A stretch of 64,000 bases of DNA from Streptomyces sp. NBC_01476 (GCF_036227265.1 NZ_CP109446.1:5648001-5712000); one strand, 5' to 3'. Shown: positions 1 through 8,503, numbered from the stretch's first letter. Numbers and translations are program-made. Notes: a model not told the origin generated them from the letters alone.

Positions 1-2
1 TG

Positions 3-416
3 CTCGGCGCCGTCAGCGCCGAGATCCTGGAGCGCCCGGCCACCGCCTTCACCGCGCTGCACGCCGCCATCGCGCTGGCAGCCGCCGACGACCTGGCGGG
101 TTTGAGCAGGCTGCACGTCCATGCGCTGGGCGCCGACACCGCACAGCGGGAAGTCGTCGCACCCTTGTGCGAGGCGCTGGTGTGCGTCGTCGAGGAGCGC
201 TGGGCGGAGGCAGCCCGGCGCCTGGAGCGCATCCTGCCGACGCTGCGCAGCGTCGGCGGCAGCGCCGCACAGCGTGAGGTGGTGGAGGAGACGATGCTGT
301 ACGCGCTGGTGTCGGCGGGACAGCACACCGCCGCGCGGCTGCGCCTGGAAGAGCGCCTGGCCCGCCGTTCCTCACCGCAGGACAATCGCCGGCTGGCCAC
401 GTTGTCTGCTGCGTGA
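3..416 (+). CDS. TPR-type protein, C-terminal part (cut by window edge)
   Basis: The reading frame is open from the first bases of the window to a TGA at 414-416, so only the last 137 residues are visible. They are Ala/Leu/Arg-rich helical repeats. A GSAAQREVVEET stretch followed by an ARLRLEERLARR helix resembles the C-terminus of a common Streptomyces tetratricopeptide-repeat protein. Such proteins are usually cytoplasmic scaffolds, and no enzymatic role can be assigned. It probably lies outside the biosynthetic cluster and marks its left edge. The family call rests on recalled similarity and is moderate. Confidence 0.6.
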   Translation, partial: LGAVSAEILERPATAFTALHAAIALAAADDLAGLSRLHVHALGADTAQREVVAPLCEALVCVVEERWAEAARRLERILPTLRSVGGSAAQREVVEETMLYALVSAGQHTAARLRLEERLARRSSPQDNRRLATLSAA

Positions 417-465
417 ACCGTTCTGAGCCGCTCCCGTCCCGCGCACCGACGACAGCGGGGCGGGA

Positions 466-594
466 TCAGCGGCTCCGGTGCCGCGCGCAGCGCACCGTAT
501 TGCCCGCGGGGTCGCGGAAGGCGCCGTCACGAACCCCGTTCGGCTGATCGACCGGCTCCGGCACGGTCCTGACAGGATCGTGCACCGCGCGGTT
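466..594 (-). pseudogene. Fragment of a glyoxalase/VOC-fold gene end
   Basis: On the minus strand, a frame ending at a TGA (466-468) encodes PVDQPNGVRDGAFRDPAGN. This is the typical C-terminal beta-strand signature of small VOC/glyoxalase proteins (G-V-R-D-x-A-F-R-D-P-x-G-N). No start or N-terminal domain can be traced upstream, so it is read as a gene remnant. The evidence is a single motif, so confidence is low. Confidence 0.3.
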
Positions 595-979
595 TGCCAG
601 AGCGCCCCGCGACCGCCGCTCTCCGGGGGCATATGCGGATGCCACCCCCTACGCCTCTTCGCTGGGAAAGCGCCTTGCGGACAGGAGCGCGAACAAGGGC
701 CTCAACAATCCTCATTCGCGCTGGTCACAGGTGCCTTCCGAGGTCCCGATCACCTGCTGCACGTGCCACTTCGTGAAAGCGCGGGGCCAAGGCCATTCTC
801 GGCGGGTTCCCGGCTCGGGCCGCCACCGGATGAGGGATGGGCCCGATCGGCGCGGGCTCAGCGGGCCCCGGTGCGACACGGCAGTGACCGAAGAGAACCG
901 CATACTGCCCGGTTCAGGACTCAAGCCCTTGGGTATTTGCTGTGAGTGATGTTCAGGTTACGTCGGGAAAGGACACAGT
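595..979. other. Gene-free stretch upstream of the first StrR/ParB-like regulator
   Basis: No frame here has convincing codon bias or a recognisable domain. The last 30 bases hold a GGGAAAGGA ribosome site for the gene starting at 980, so the promoter of that regulator must lie in this stretch. No StrR-type box or ECF41-type promoter was seen in it. Confidence 0.4.
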
Positions 980-2038
980 GTGGTGATCAGTGCGTCGGGG
1001 GATGCCTCCGCCGAGTCCGAACCCCCTGAAGATCGGACCTCTCGACCTGCCGGCCTTGATCGGCACGAGGGGCTGTCCGAATCGATCTTCCGAATTCCCA
1101 TCGCAATGCTCCGCGACGCGGACTCGCCGCGGCTGGAAGGCATCGATCGAGGCCACGTGCGCTCCCTGGTGGCGACCGACGGAAAGCTTCCTCCCATCAT
1201 CGTGCATCGTCCGACCATGAAGGTCGTCGACGGCATGCACCGGCTGCACGTGGCGCGACTGAACGATCAGCGGGAAGTGGAGGTCCGTTACTTCGACGGA
1301 TCGGAACGGGAAGCGTTTCTGCTGGCTGTGGAGTTGAACATGCGGCACGGGTTACCGCTGACCCTGTCGGACCGCAAGAAGTCGGCCATGAAGATCCTCG
1401 AAGGATTTCCGGAGTGGTCGGACCGGGCCATCGGCGCCAGAACGGGGTTGTCCGGCAAGACCGTCGGAGCCCTGCGCCGGAGAGCCGCCGGGCGCATCGC
1501 CCAGGCACCGGTGCGGGTCGGGCGGGACGGCCGGTCGCGGCCACTGCACTCCGACAAGAGCCGCCGTCCGGGCGCCGGACTTCCTTCTGACCAGGTGGAA
1601 GGCGCACCGTCCGACCAGTTGCCCGGTCGGACGGACTCCCCTGCGCGGGCAAATCTCGGGGTGGCGTTACTTCCTGTGGCCCGGGCGCGTTTCGCACCGC
1701 AGTTCGTCGGCGACGACGGTTTCGCGGAAGACGTCCAGGCGTCCGGGCACGGAATTCTTCCCGCCGTCGACGCCCTGGGCTCATGCACCGATCCGGACAT
1801 GCAATTGGCGTCACTGAAGCGCGATCCGGCGTTGAAGTACAGCAATGACGGCCGGGAAATGATCCGATGGCTTGAGACGCACATCGTGCGCAGGACAGAC
1901 ATGGGGCTGGTGTTGCAAGCTCCCGCCCATCAGGCGCGGAAGATCGCCACCCTGGCGCGGACATGTGCGGCGCAGTGGAACTGTATCGCCATGCGGATGG
2001 AACTCGCCTGCGACGACGTCTCTCCGACCTCGCGCTGA
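980..2038 (+). CDS. StrR/ParB-like pathway transcription regulator 1
   Basis: 352 residues, GTG start preceded by GGGAAAGGA. Residues 35-140 form a ParB N-terminal domain with the DGMHRLH motif (84-90). A helix-turn-helix follows at about 145-167 (WSDRAIGARTGLSGKTVGAL), then a low-complexity linker and a C-terminal domain. This is the architecture of the StrR, NovG and Bbr family of antibiotic-cluster activators, which bind GTTCRACTG-N11-CRGTYGAAC boxes. Similar boxes occur in this window. Two TTA leucine codons (1352-1354, codon 125; 1667-1669, codon 230) suggest translation depends on the bldA tRNA, making this a candidate developmental switch. A paralogue lies at 26882-28078 and shares the ParB domain and HTH. 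Function is inferred from the family. Confidence 0.82.
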   Translation: MVISASGDASAESEPPEDRTSRPAGLDRHEGLSESIFRIPIAMLRDADSPRLEGIDRGHVRSLVATDGKLPPIIVHRPTMKVVDGMHRLHVARLNDQREVEVRYFDGSEREAFLLAVELNMRHGLPLTLSDRKKSAMKILEGFPEWSDRAIGARTGLSGKTVGALRRRAAGRIAQAPVRVGRDGRSRPLHSDKSRRPGAGLPSDQVEGAPSDQLPGRTDSPARANLGVALLPVARARFAPQFVGDDGFAEDVQASGHGILPAVDALGSCTDPDMQLASLKRDPALKYSNDGREMIRWLETHIVRRTDMGLVLQAPAHQARKIATLARTCAAQWNCIAMRMELACDDVSPTSR

Positions 2039-2073
2039 GCCGTCCCGCCAGGTCCGTTCTCCACAGCAGCGGA

Positions 2074-2134
2074 AAGGGTCCGGCGTTCGTGTCGACTGAG
2101 GAAATTCCTCAGTCGACACGAACGCCGGACCCTT
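2074..2134. terminator. Perfect 30-bp inverted repeat, bidirectional terminator
   Basis: Arms 2074-2103 and 2105-2134 pair without mismatch around a single central A at 2104, between two convergent genes (regulator 1 and the SARP gene). The AAGGG...CCCTT ends fit a terminator reading both ways. A third partial copy of the arm (GGGTCCGGCGTTCG, 2146-2159) follows directly. Confidence 0.85.
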
Positions 2135-2283
2135 GTGCGCGTTCCGGGTCCGGCGTTCGGTCACCGGGTGCCCGCGGCCGTGCGCGGGACCACCGAGTGA
2201 AGGGATTCGCTGTTGCCGGCGGTAGGCCCCGGGCGGCGTGCTGAGGCCCGGCCGTCAGGCCCGGGGACGTCCTGCGACGCGGG

Positions 2284-3105
2284 TCAGTTCGCGTACCAGC
2301 CGAAGGTGGAGGAGGGCCGGGGTCCGGCGGCCACGTCGAGCTGGGGGTCCACGGTGAGGATCGCGTGGTGGAGCCGCTGCAACTGCGGTGAGGGTTCGAC
2401 GCCCAGGTCCTCCACGAGGCGCGCCCGCAGGCGCTGGTAGACATCGAGAGCGGTCGCCTGCCGACCCGAGCGGTACAGCGCGACCATCGCCTGGGCGTGC
2501 ACACCCTCGTGCTGGGGGTGACGCGCGATCAGATCGGTGAGCTCGGCGATGAACTCCCGGTGGCGGCCCAGACGGAGCTCGGCGTCGATGCGCCGCTCCA
2601 CGGCCACCAGCCTGCTCTCCTCCAGCCGGGCGGCCTCGATCTCCAGGACGGGGCCGATCCGGACGTCGACCAGTGCGCTGCCGTCCCACAGGGCGAGTGC
2701 GCGCCGCAGCAGATCGGCGGCGGTGACGTCGTCCCCGACATCGAAGGCGCGCTGGCCGGTGGCCACGAGGCGCTCGTACTCATGGACGTCAACGTTTTCC
2801 GGCCGGACCTGGAGCAGGTAGCCGCCGTAGCGGGTGACCAGGACGTCCTTGGCGTTGCCCGGATCGTCCGGGCCCATCGCCCGGTCGAGCCGTCGGCGCA
2901 GCTGGAGGATGTACGTCTGGAGTGTTGTCAGCGCGCTGGCCGGCAGATCTCCCCCCCAGAGCTCTTCCATGAGCGTCGTAATCGGGATGACCCGCCCCGG
3001 GTGGAGCGCCAGCAGCGCCAGGATCTGGCGGGGCTTGCTCGCGGTGGGTACGACAGTCATCCCATTGACATCGACCTGCAACGGGCCGAGGACCTTCACC
3101 CTCAT
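2284..3105 (-). CDS. SARP-family pathway activator
   Basis: 273 residues from the ATG at 3105, which has an AGGAGGA ribosome site just upstream. The open frame continues further upstream but without coding character. Residues 1-95 are an OmpR-type winged helix starting MRVKVLGPLQV, with a PRQILALLALHPGRV core. About 100-245 is the bacterial transcriptional activation domain (LLRRALALWDG, RLVAVERRIDAELRLGRH, ALDVYQRLRARLVEDLGVEP). Length matches small DnrI/ActII-4-type activators, which bind direct heptameric repeats near the -35 region of PKS operons. It is probably a direct activator of the PKS genes. It is convergent with regulator 1 and separated from it by a strong terminator. Confidence 0.9.
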   Translation of the reverse strand: MRVKVLGPLQVDVNGMTVVPTASKPRQILALLALHPGRVIPITTLMEELWGGDLPASALTTLQTYILQLRRRLDRAMGPDDPGNAKDVLVTRYGGYLLQVRPENVDVHEYERLVATGQRAFDVGDDVTAADLLRRALALWDGSALVDVRIGPVLEIEAARLEESRLVAVERRIDAELRLGRHREFIAELTDLIARHPQHEGVHAQAMVALYRSGRQATALDVYQRLRARLVEDLGVEPSPQLQRLHHAILTVDPQLDVAAGPRPSSTFGWYAN

Positions 3106-3506
3106 AGATTCCTCCTCGAGTCCGCCGGCTGCACCAGGACAAGCCGGCACCGAATCCGATCCGTAGCGCATGTCGCACGTGCAAACCTCACAGCCTCTCG
3201 CTGCGAAACGAGCCGTCGAGTACTTAACCACTGGCGTGGCTGGACTCCACAGGTTGTCCGCCGCTCCTCAGACGGTTCTCCAACGGCGCATGAGCCGTTG
3301 TCGAACCGCGACGGGGCGACCTGCGGGATTCTCTCGACCGACTGCCAGGGCGGCAAGTGCGTCTCTGACGCGACGTCAGCTGTCGGCGACCGCCTGTCAC
3401 GGGCAGTTCAAGTAGCTCTTGAGTCGGGTGGTGAAGTTAAGAAGGATGGGGCGGAAGGGACGGGTTGTCGACTGCGGCTGTCGAAGCCGCCGCGCCTATG
3501 GGAGGT
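3106..3506. other. Upstream region of the SARP gene
   Basis: About 400 bases without a credible gene, between the SARP start and an IS remnant. Lower-GC patches and a 32-base inverted repeat at 3275-3306 suggest it carries the promoter and operator of the SARP gene. Confidence 0.4.
3275..3306. promoter_or_regulatory. Inverted repeat, possible operator upstream of the SARP gene
   Basis: GTTC-TCC-AACGG is mirrored by CCGTT-GTC-GAAC around a 7-8-base centre. It lies about 170 bases upstream of the SARP start. It is not a StrR-type box, because the spacing of the half-sites differs. No binding protein can be assigned. Confidence 0.35.
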
Positions 3507-3983
3507 CATCTCATTTGGGCATGTCATCCACGCGGCTGCGGGGCCGGTCAGCCCTGTCGGGCCTGCGACGAAGCGGTCCGCGACGGGACGGGCTCGTCAC
3601 TGCGCGCTTTTCATCGCCCGCAGGTTCACCGACTCGATCGCCCACCGCGTCCAGCCCGGCTCGCCGCGCAAGCCGGGTTCGTCGGCGATCAGGCGGTGCA
3701 GCCTCGCCCATACGCGGGCCTGTGACCACTCGCTGAAGCGGCGGTGAGCAGTGGGCCCCGAAGGCCCGAACGACGGCGGCAACTGCTTCCATGTGCAGCC
3801 CGAGGTGGCCACGAAGATGATCGCCGCCAGCACCTCCCGGTCCCCGTAACGCCGTCGGCCCCCGCCCTGCGGCCGCTTCGGGGCGGCCGGAACCACCCGC
3901 TCGAACAGTTCCCACAGCTCGTCCGGCACCAGTCGTTCCACAATCCCCACTGCCACAGGCTACCCAGCAGACCAAATGAGATG
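3507..3983. mobile_element. Internally deleted IS5-type element with intact terminal repeats
   Basis: Perfect 12-bp terminal inverted repeats (CATCTCATTTGG at 3507-3518, CCAAATGAGATG at 3972-3983) bracket a 477-bp element. It contains only the 5' part of a transposase on the minus strand. Full-length relatives are usually 800-900 bp, so the catalytic half has been lost while both ends remain. No target duplication was recognised. Confidence 0.7.
3597..3956 (-). pseudogene. IS5-family transposase, N-terminal remnant
   Basis: 119 residues starting MAVGIVERLVPDELWELFE with the N-terminal domain of IS5-family transposases (GGGRRRYGDREVLAAIIFVATSG, WKQLPPSFGPSG, RFSEWSQARVWARLH). The protein stops right after the WAIESVNLRA strand, which in intact relatives leads into the DDE catalytic domain. 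That catalytic domain is absent, so the gene is non-functional. It sits inside the deleted IS at 3507-3983. Confidence 0.8.
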
Positions 3984-4137
3984 CATGGCCGCCGATGGGA
4001 CACGCTGACCCGCGGGCTGGTGTCCGGGACGGCGTCCACGCAGGCAGCCGACCCTCCTGGTCCGCCTGTGGCCACCGCTGCTTCGTGCCCGTTCCGGTCG
4101 GTTGTGCCTTCGCCCGTCGTGGCGCCTGACCGTTGCC

Positions 4138-4164
4138 TGTCACATGTCCGCACCGTCAGCCGTC
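4138..4164 (+). promoter_or_regulatory. ECF41-type promoter of the mmpL gene
   Basis: TGTCACA (4138-4144), 16-base spacer, CGTC (4161-4164), then ATAGCAGTGACG. This matches the published ECF41 consensus TGTCACA-N16-CGTC exactly. Near-identical sites precede both CMD genes with intact CxxC, and a one-mismatch version faces the ECF41 sigma gene at 40597-41472. Confidence 0.8.
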
Positions 4165-4177
4165 ATAGCAGTGACGA

Positions 4178-4210
4178 GCAGCACCGCCGGTCCTTCGACG
4201 GCGGTGCTGC
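4178..4210 (+). promoter_or_regulatory. 12-bp hairpin at the 5' end of the mmpL leader
   Basis: Arms 4178-4189 and 4199-4210 pair perfectly (GCAGCACCGCCG with CGGCGGTGCTGC). The stem begins a few bases after the expected transcription start of the ECF41-type promoter. It has no T tract, so it is more likely a leader stabiliser or an attenuator part than a simple terminator. The function is unknown. Confidence 0.45.
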
Positions 4211-4319
4211 GGACGGTGCACGGCGGGGGACTCTCGCGCTGCCGTCCTCCGACGCGTTCGCTCCCAGAATGCCGACCGGAGCCGTGGAGAACGGGCTCCC
4301 CGACCCCTTGTGAGCAGGA

Positions 4320-6500
4320 ATGACTACAATGAAGGAACGTCCGGTCACTCCGAGTGGCGGAACGGGGGGCGAAGCAGGATTCACCGCCGGCTACGCCCGG
4401 CTGGTCAGCGGGCGCCGCTCGAAGTGGGTGGTCCTGGTGATGTGGCTGGTGCTGATCGCGGCCGGTGGATCGCTCGGTTCCAAGATCGGCCACGTCCAGA
4501 ACAACGACCAGGAAACCTGGCTGCCCTCCAGCGCTCAGTCGACTCAGGCGGTCAAGCTCGCCGAGAAGCACTTCGCGGACCGGCACACCAGTGGCGCCGT
4601 GATCGTCTACACCCGCAGCGGCGGCCTCACCACCGCCGACCGGGCGAAGATCTCAGCTGACCGCAGTGCCCTCCAGCCCGTCGCTGTCGGCCCGGCGTCC
4701 GCGCCGGAGGTCTCCACCGACGGCAAGGCCGCCTTCCTCAGCCTTCCGCTGCGAACCAGCCCCAGCGACAACAACGTGCTCACCCATGCCGTGGACCGGT
4801 CCGAGAAGATCGTGGAGAACGGTGCGCCGGCCGGGCTGGAGACCAAGGTCTCCGGCGAGGCAGGCAGCATCCGCGACTTCGCCGATGTCTACAGCGGGAT
4901 GGACGGAGCCCTGCTGGGTGCGGCCCTCGCCGTGGTCGCAGTCCTGCTGCTGCTCACCTACCGCAGCCCCGTGCTGTGGCTGGTGCCGCTGCTGACGGTC
5001 TTCCTGGCCAGCCAGGTGGCCAGCGGCGTGGTGTACGTCCTGGCCGCGCACGCCGGTCTTCTTGTCAACGGCCTGAGCACGTACATCCTGATGATCCTGT
5101 GCGTGGGCGTCGGAACCGACTACGCGCTGCTGCTGATCGCCCGTTACCGCGAGGAACTGCACCGGCACGAGGACCGGCACGAGGCGATGCGGATCGCCGT
5201 GGGCCGCTCCGTCCCGGCGCTGTCGGCCTCCGCCGCCACCGTCATCCTCGCCTCGCTCTGCCTGGTCTTCGGCCGCATGACCTCCACTCAGGGGCTCGGC
5301 CCGGTAGTGGCCATCGGTGTCGCGGTGGTGTTCCTGGCCATGACGTCGCTGCTGCCGGCACTTCTGGTCATCCTCGGCCGGTGGACGTTCTGGCCGTTCG
5401 TCCCGCGCCACACCCCCGGATACCGGGCCGGCGCGGAGCAGGAGCACGGCGTGTGGGCGAAGGTGGCCGGCGCCGTCGCACGCCGGCCGCGGGTGGTCTG
5501 GGCCTGCTGCATCGTCGTGCTGGCCGCCCTGGCGGCCGGTGTGACCACGGTGGAGACCGGCCAGACCCAGGCCCAGCAGTTCACCAAGTCCGTCGGCTCC
5601 GTCGAGGGCCAGAAGATCCTTGCCCAGCACTTCCCCGCGGGCGCCTCGGAGCCCGCCGATGTCTACGTGCCCACAGCGGGCAGCGACGGCGCGCTGCGGA
5701 TCGTCCGGTCGGTGCCCGGCGTGCAGTCGGCAGCGGTCGAGCGGTCCGCCGGCGGCTGGACCCACATCACCGCCGTGTTCCAGGCCGCCCCGGACACCGA
5801 GGCCGCCAGGGACACCGTCCACCGCGTACGCACCGCCCTCGACAAGGGACCGGGCGAGACATCGGACGCGGTCGTCGGCGGCCAGAGCGCCATCGCCCTG
5901 GACACCGCCGACGCGACCAGGGACGAGGAACTGCTGCTCATCCCGCTGGTCCTGCTGGTCGTCCTGGTCATGCTGACCCTGGTACTGCAGTCGGTGGTCG
6001 CCGCGGTCGTGCTGCTGCTGTCGGTCATGCTCTCCTACGCCTCCGCCGTCGGCGCGGCCTCGCTGATCTTCCACGCCATCGGCTACCCGCACATGGACCG
6101 CAGCCTGCTGCTGATCGGCTTCCTGTTCCTGGTCGCCCTCGGTGTGGACTACACGATCTTCCTCATGGCCCGGGTGCGCGAGGAGGTCCGGCACCGCGGG
6201 CACCGCGACGGCGTGCTCACCGGTCTTGCCGTCACCGGCGGCGTCGTCACCTCCGCGGGGATCGTGCTGGCGGCCACCTTCTGCGTCCTGGCCACGATCC
6301 CGACCGTGTCCTCGCTCCAGGAGGGCCTGCTCATCGCGGTCGGTATTCTGCTGGACACCTTCCTGGTCCGCAGCCTGCTGGTGCCCGCTCTTTCCCTGTC
6401 GATCGGCCCACGCATCTGGCTCCCGGGCCACCCCGAAACCGAGGCGCCGCCCGAGGGTGAGCGGCCTCTGGAGACCGCCCGCGCGGACGTCGGAGCCTGA
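4320..6500 (+). CDS. MmpL-type RND exporter
   Basis: 726 residues, ATG start after GAGCAGGA; an in-frame ATG three codons later is an alternative. It has the MMPL layout: TM1 near residues 36-56, a periplasmic domain, a TM2-6 block with the GTDYALLLIARYREE signature (about 262-277), a second periplasmic loop, and a TM8-12 block with GVDYTIFLMARVREE (about 606-620). Members use proton motive force to export lipids or drugs across the inner membrane. An exact ECF41-type promoter lies 155 bases upstream, so it is probably induced together with the CMD genes. It may export the cluster product or repair stressed membranes; substrate is inferred only from context. Confidence 0.9.
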   Translation: MTTMKERPVTPSGGTGGEAGFTAGYARLVSGRRSKWVVLVMWLVLIAAGGSLGSKIGHVQNNDQETWLPSSAQSTQAVKLAEKHFADRHTSGAVIVYTRSGGLTTADRAKISADRSALQPVAVGPASAPEVSTDGKAAFLSLPLRTSPSDNNVLTHAVDRSEKIVENGAPAGLETKVSGEAGSIRDFADVYSGMDGALLGAALAVVAVLLLLTYRSPVLWLVPLLTVFLASQVASGVVYVLAAHAGLLVNGLSTYILMILCVGVGTDYALLLIARYREELHRHEDRHEAMRIAVGRSVPALSASAATVILASLCLVFGRMTSTQGLGPVVAIGVAVVFLAMTSLLPALLVILGRWTFWPFVPRHTPGYRAGAEQEHGVWAKVAGAVARRPRVVWACCIVVLAALAAGVTTVETGQTQAQQFTKSVGSVEGQKILAQHFPAGASEPADVYVPTAGSDGALRIVRSVPGVQSAAVERSAGGWTHITAVFQAAPDTEAARDTVHRVRTALDKGPGETSDAVVGGQSAIALDTADATRDEELLLIPLVLLVVLVMLTLVLQSVVAAVVLLLSVMLSYASAVGAASLIFHAIGYPHMDRSLLLIGFLFLVALGVDYTIFLMARVREEVRHRGHRDGVLTGLAVTGGVVTSAGIVLAATFCVLATIPTVSSLQEGLLIAVGILLDTFLVRSLLVPALSLSIGPRIWLPGHPETEAPPEGERPLETARADVGA

Positions 6501-6621
6501 CCGACCGCGCGGGGGGAAGGGGCGTCGCGCCGACCCCCGCGGCGCGGCGCCCCGCTGTGGAGCGGACGACGCCGGTGGCCGGCGGCGGCGCCTCGGGACC
6601 GGTGGTCCGCACCGCCACCCC

Positions 6622-6648
6622 TGTCACATCCGCCGACCGCCGGACGTC
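6622..6648 (+). promoter_or_regulatory. ECF41-type promoter of CMD gene 1
   Basis: TGTCACA (6622-6628), 16-base spacer, CGTC (6645-6648), then ATAGAAGTGACG. The leader to the ATG at 6704 is 55 bases. Identity in the -35, spacer length, -10 and downstream GTGACG with the sites at 4138 and 41615 makes chance very unlikely. Confidence 0.85.
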
Positions 6649-6703
6649 ATAGAAGTGACGCCCGCCCAGCGGCGGCGTCATGTTCCCCACGAAAGGAAAG
6701 ACC

Positions 6704-7156
6704 ATGGAAGCGCGCCTGAAGAACCCGGCGATGATCCTCAACGCCACCCAGTCCATCCAGGACATGTACAAGGCGATCTACGCCGGCGGTGTCCCGAAGA
6801 CGACGCTCGACCTCGTCCACCTGCGCGCAAGCCAGATCAACGGTTGCAGCTCGTGCGTGGACTCCGGCTCCCGCGGCGCCCGCAAGAGTGGCGAGACCGA
6901 GGAGCGGCTGTTCGCCGTGGCCGCCTGGCGGGAGACCACCTTGTTCACCGACGCCGAGCGGGCGGCGCTGGCGCTGGCCGAGTCCGCGACCCGGCTGTCC
7001 GACCGGAGTGAACCGGTGCCGGACGAGGTCTGGGACGCGGCCGCCGCCCACTTCGACGAGAAGGGCCTGGCCGCGCTGGTGCTGATGGTCGCGCTGACCA
7101 ACTTCTTCAACCGGCTCAACGTCACCACCAAGCAGATGGCCGGCGACTGGGGCTGA
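6704..7156 (+). CDS. Carboxymuconolactone decarboxylase/AhpD-like protein 1
   Basis: 150 residues from ATG 6704 (GAAAGGAAAGA site upstream; an ATG at 6680 lacks one). AhpD-like helical fold with the redox pair CSSC at 48-51 and the nearby proton-relay region. Such proteins act as peroxidase or disulfide-reductase partners in the cytoplasm. About 92% identical (12 differences) to the copy at 41700-42152. CMD genes are the classic neighbours and targets of ECF41 sigma factors. Its promoter here is an ECF41-type site, and a strong terminator follows. The substrate is unknown. Confidence 0.9.
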   Translation: MEARLKNPAMILNATQSIQDMYKAIYAGGVPKTTLDLVHLRASQINGCSSCVDSGSRGARKSGETEERLFAVAAWRETTLFTDAERAALALAESATRLSDRSEPVPDEVWDAAAAHFDEKGLAALVLMVALTNFFNRLNVTTKQMAGDWG

Positions 7157-7170
7157 CCTGCGCCTTTGGA

Positions 7171-7211
7171 CTCTGCCCCGGTCCGCCGCCCGGCGGGGGA
7201 CCGGGGCAGAG
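7171..7211. terminator. Terminator after CMD gene 1
   Basis: 14-bp perfect arms (7171-7184 and 7198-7211, CTCTGCCCCGGTCC and its complement) with a partly paired GC loop, placed 14 bases after the CMD stop codon. Confidence 0.8.
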
Positions 7212-7365
7212 GTGTTCGTCTCCCAGGACCCCCGGCGGGCGCGCGGGGCGGTGAGAGGCCGACGCGCCGGAAGGCGCCAGGTGCTGCCCCGAAACGGCCG
7301 GGGTTCCGAGTCGCAGGCCGGGTGGTCCGTCGCACCTCTGTCGGCCGACGGCACCACGAGAGCGG

Positions 7366-7491
7366 TCAGTCGATCCCGCGGACGATGTTGGGCTCCGCCG
7401 GCTCGTCCTCGTCGTCCACCCCCGCCAGCTTGAGCAGCGGCGTCGGCCACCCGGAGTCGGCCCCTTGCCACTTACCCTCAGCATCGTCCAT
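7366..7491 (-). CDS. 41-residue acidic peptide of unknown function
   Basis: An ATG at 7491 preceded by GGGGAGAG opens a 41-residue frame ending at 7366. Third codon positions are almost all G or C, as in true genes here. The peptide starts MDDAEGKWQGADSGWPTPL and has an acidic DDEDEPAEP segment before a PNIVRGID end. It has no signal peptide or membrane segment. It could be a small regulatory protein or a peptide precursor, but no modifying enzyme is adjacent. No family is recognised with certainty. Confidence 0.5.
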   Translation of the reverse strand: MDDAEGKWQGADSGWPTPLLKLAGVDDEDEPAEPNIVRGID

Positions 7492-7690
7492 GGGTCTCTC
7501 CCCTCACGGCCACGCGCCTTCGCACCGACAGCGGAGCCCGCGCCCCACCCGGCAACACTGGCAGCCCCCTCTTGAGGCCGGGCGGAGCCGCACTTGCTTG
7601 AGCGGGCTTCCAGCCCGGCTCCAACCGCGGCACGGACAGTAGCGTCACACGCCACGCAACGGTGAGGCACGACGCGAAGGGAACCCGTCC

Positions 7691-7963
7691 ATGGCCGCCG
7701 TCGCCCTCCTCAAACGCCTCCTCGGCGAGGCATGCCGGTCTCTGGGCACCTATGGATCCATGTACGTGATGGGGGTGTGGATACCCGGATGGTCACCGTT
7801 CGACGACCAACCGCCCACACCGGACGGTCCGCCACCGGCCCACCCCGAGCGCCTGCGCCCCGACACCGCCCTCACCCCCCTGGAGCGGGCGCTGCTCCGG
7901 CAGTGGCGGCGGGAACGGCGGCAGGAGCAACGACAGCGGGCGCAGCGGCGACCGAAGCGCTGA
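7691..7963 (+). CDS. Small DUF6059-like protein
   Basis: 90 residues. The centre holds GPPPAHPERLRPDTALTPLE, which matches the core of small Streptomyces proteins filed as DUF6059 (GPP-x-HPERL-x-PD-x-PLT-x-x-E). The N-terminal half is hydrophobic (LGTYGSMYVMGVWIPGW) and the C-terminus strongly basic. These proteins often lie in or beside secondary-metabolite clusters, and their function is unknown. The ATG at 7691 follows a GAAGGGAA site. Confidence 0.65.
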   Translation: MAAVALLKRLLGEACRSLGTYGSMYVMGVWIPGWSPFDDQPPTPDGPPPAHPERLRPDTALTPLERALLRQWRRERRQEQRQRAQRRPKR

Positions 7964-8053
7964 GAGGGACCCACCACGACGCCCGGGACCGTAAGCACCG
8001 CTCCCGCTGCCGCCTCAGGGCCGTTCCCGGACACACGGCGGCGGTCCGGGGGC

Positions 8054-8503
8054 TCAGGACAGGTCCCGCTCCCGCAGGGTCGCCAGGGCCTTCGCGATGC
8101 GGCGGGACCGGGTCTCGGGCTTCTTCGCGCCCTCGATGGCCCGGATGTGCTCGCGTTTGCGGCTCTGGGTCAGGCTGTCGTACGCCGCACGGGCGACCGG
8201 GTCGGCCTTCAGGGCGTCGGCGAAGTCCTCGGGTTCGACCACGGTGCGGGGCTCGGTGTCGAGTTCGAGTTCCACCTCGACCTCCTCGCCGGTGTCGACG
8301 CCCGCGGCGGCTCTGTTGGCTTTGCTGAAACCGATCAGATGGCGGCCACGCATGATCGCCAGCCGGCTCTTCCACGAATGCCCGTTGATCGTGATGGTCA
8401 CCGCCGGCCGCGCGCCTGCGTCGAGCTCCTTCACGACCTCGGGCGGAACCTCCAGGCCCCGCATGGGCTCCGGGGGCTCGACGTGGCTCCGAAACTTCAT
8501 CAT
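8054..8503 (-). CDS. YdeI/DUF1905-type protein
   Basis: 149 residues from tandem ATGs at 8503 and 8500 after AGGAGCAG; the second ATG has the better spacing. Residues 15-90 form the DUF1905 beta-barrel (ARPAVTITINGHSW, RGRHLIGFSKANRAA, GEEVEVELELD). A C-terminal YdeI-type helical region follows (SRKREHIRAIEGAKKPETRSRRIAKAL). The family is small and cytoplasmic with no settled function, sometimes linked to antimicrobial peptide resistance. It is monocistronic, behind the terminator at 8657-8688. Confidence 0.75.
   Translation of the reverse strand: MMKFRSHVEPPEPMRGLEVPPEVVKELDAGARPAVTITINGHSWKSRLAIMRGRHLIGFSKANRAAAGVDTGEEVEVELELDTEPRTVVEPEDFADALKADPVARAAYDSLTQSRKREHIRAIEGAKKPETRSRRIAKALATLRERDLS

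Noticed and set aside
4653-6431. Very long open frame antisense to the mmpL gene
   Set aside because: Its protein is Gln/His/Asp/Gly-rich low-complexity sequence, the usual mirror of a GC-biased gene. The sense strand has clear MmpL motifs.
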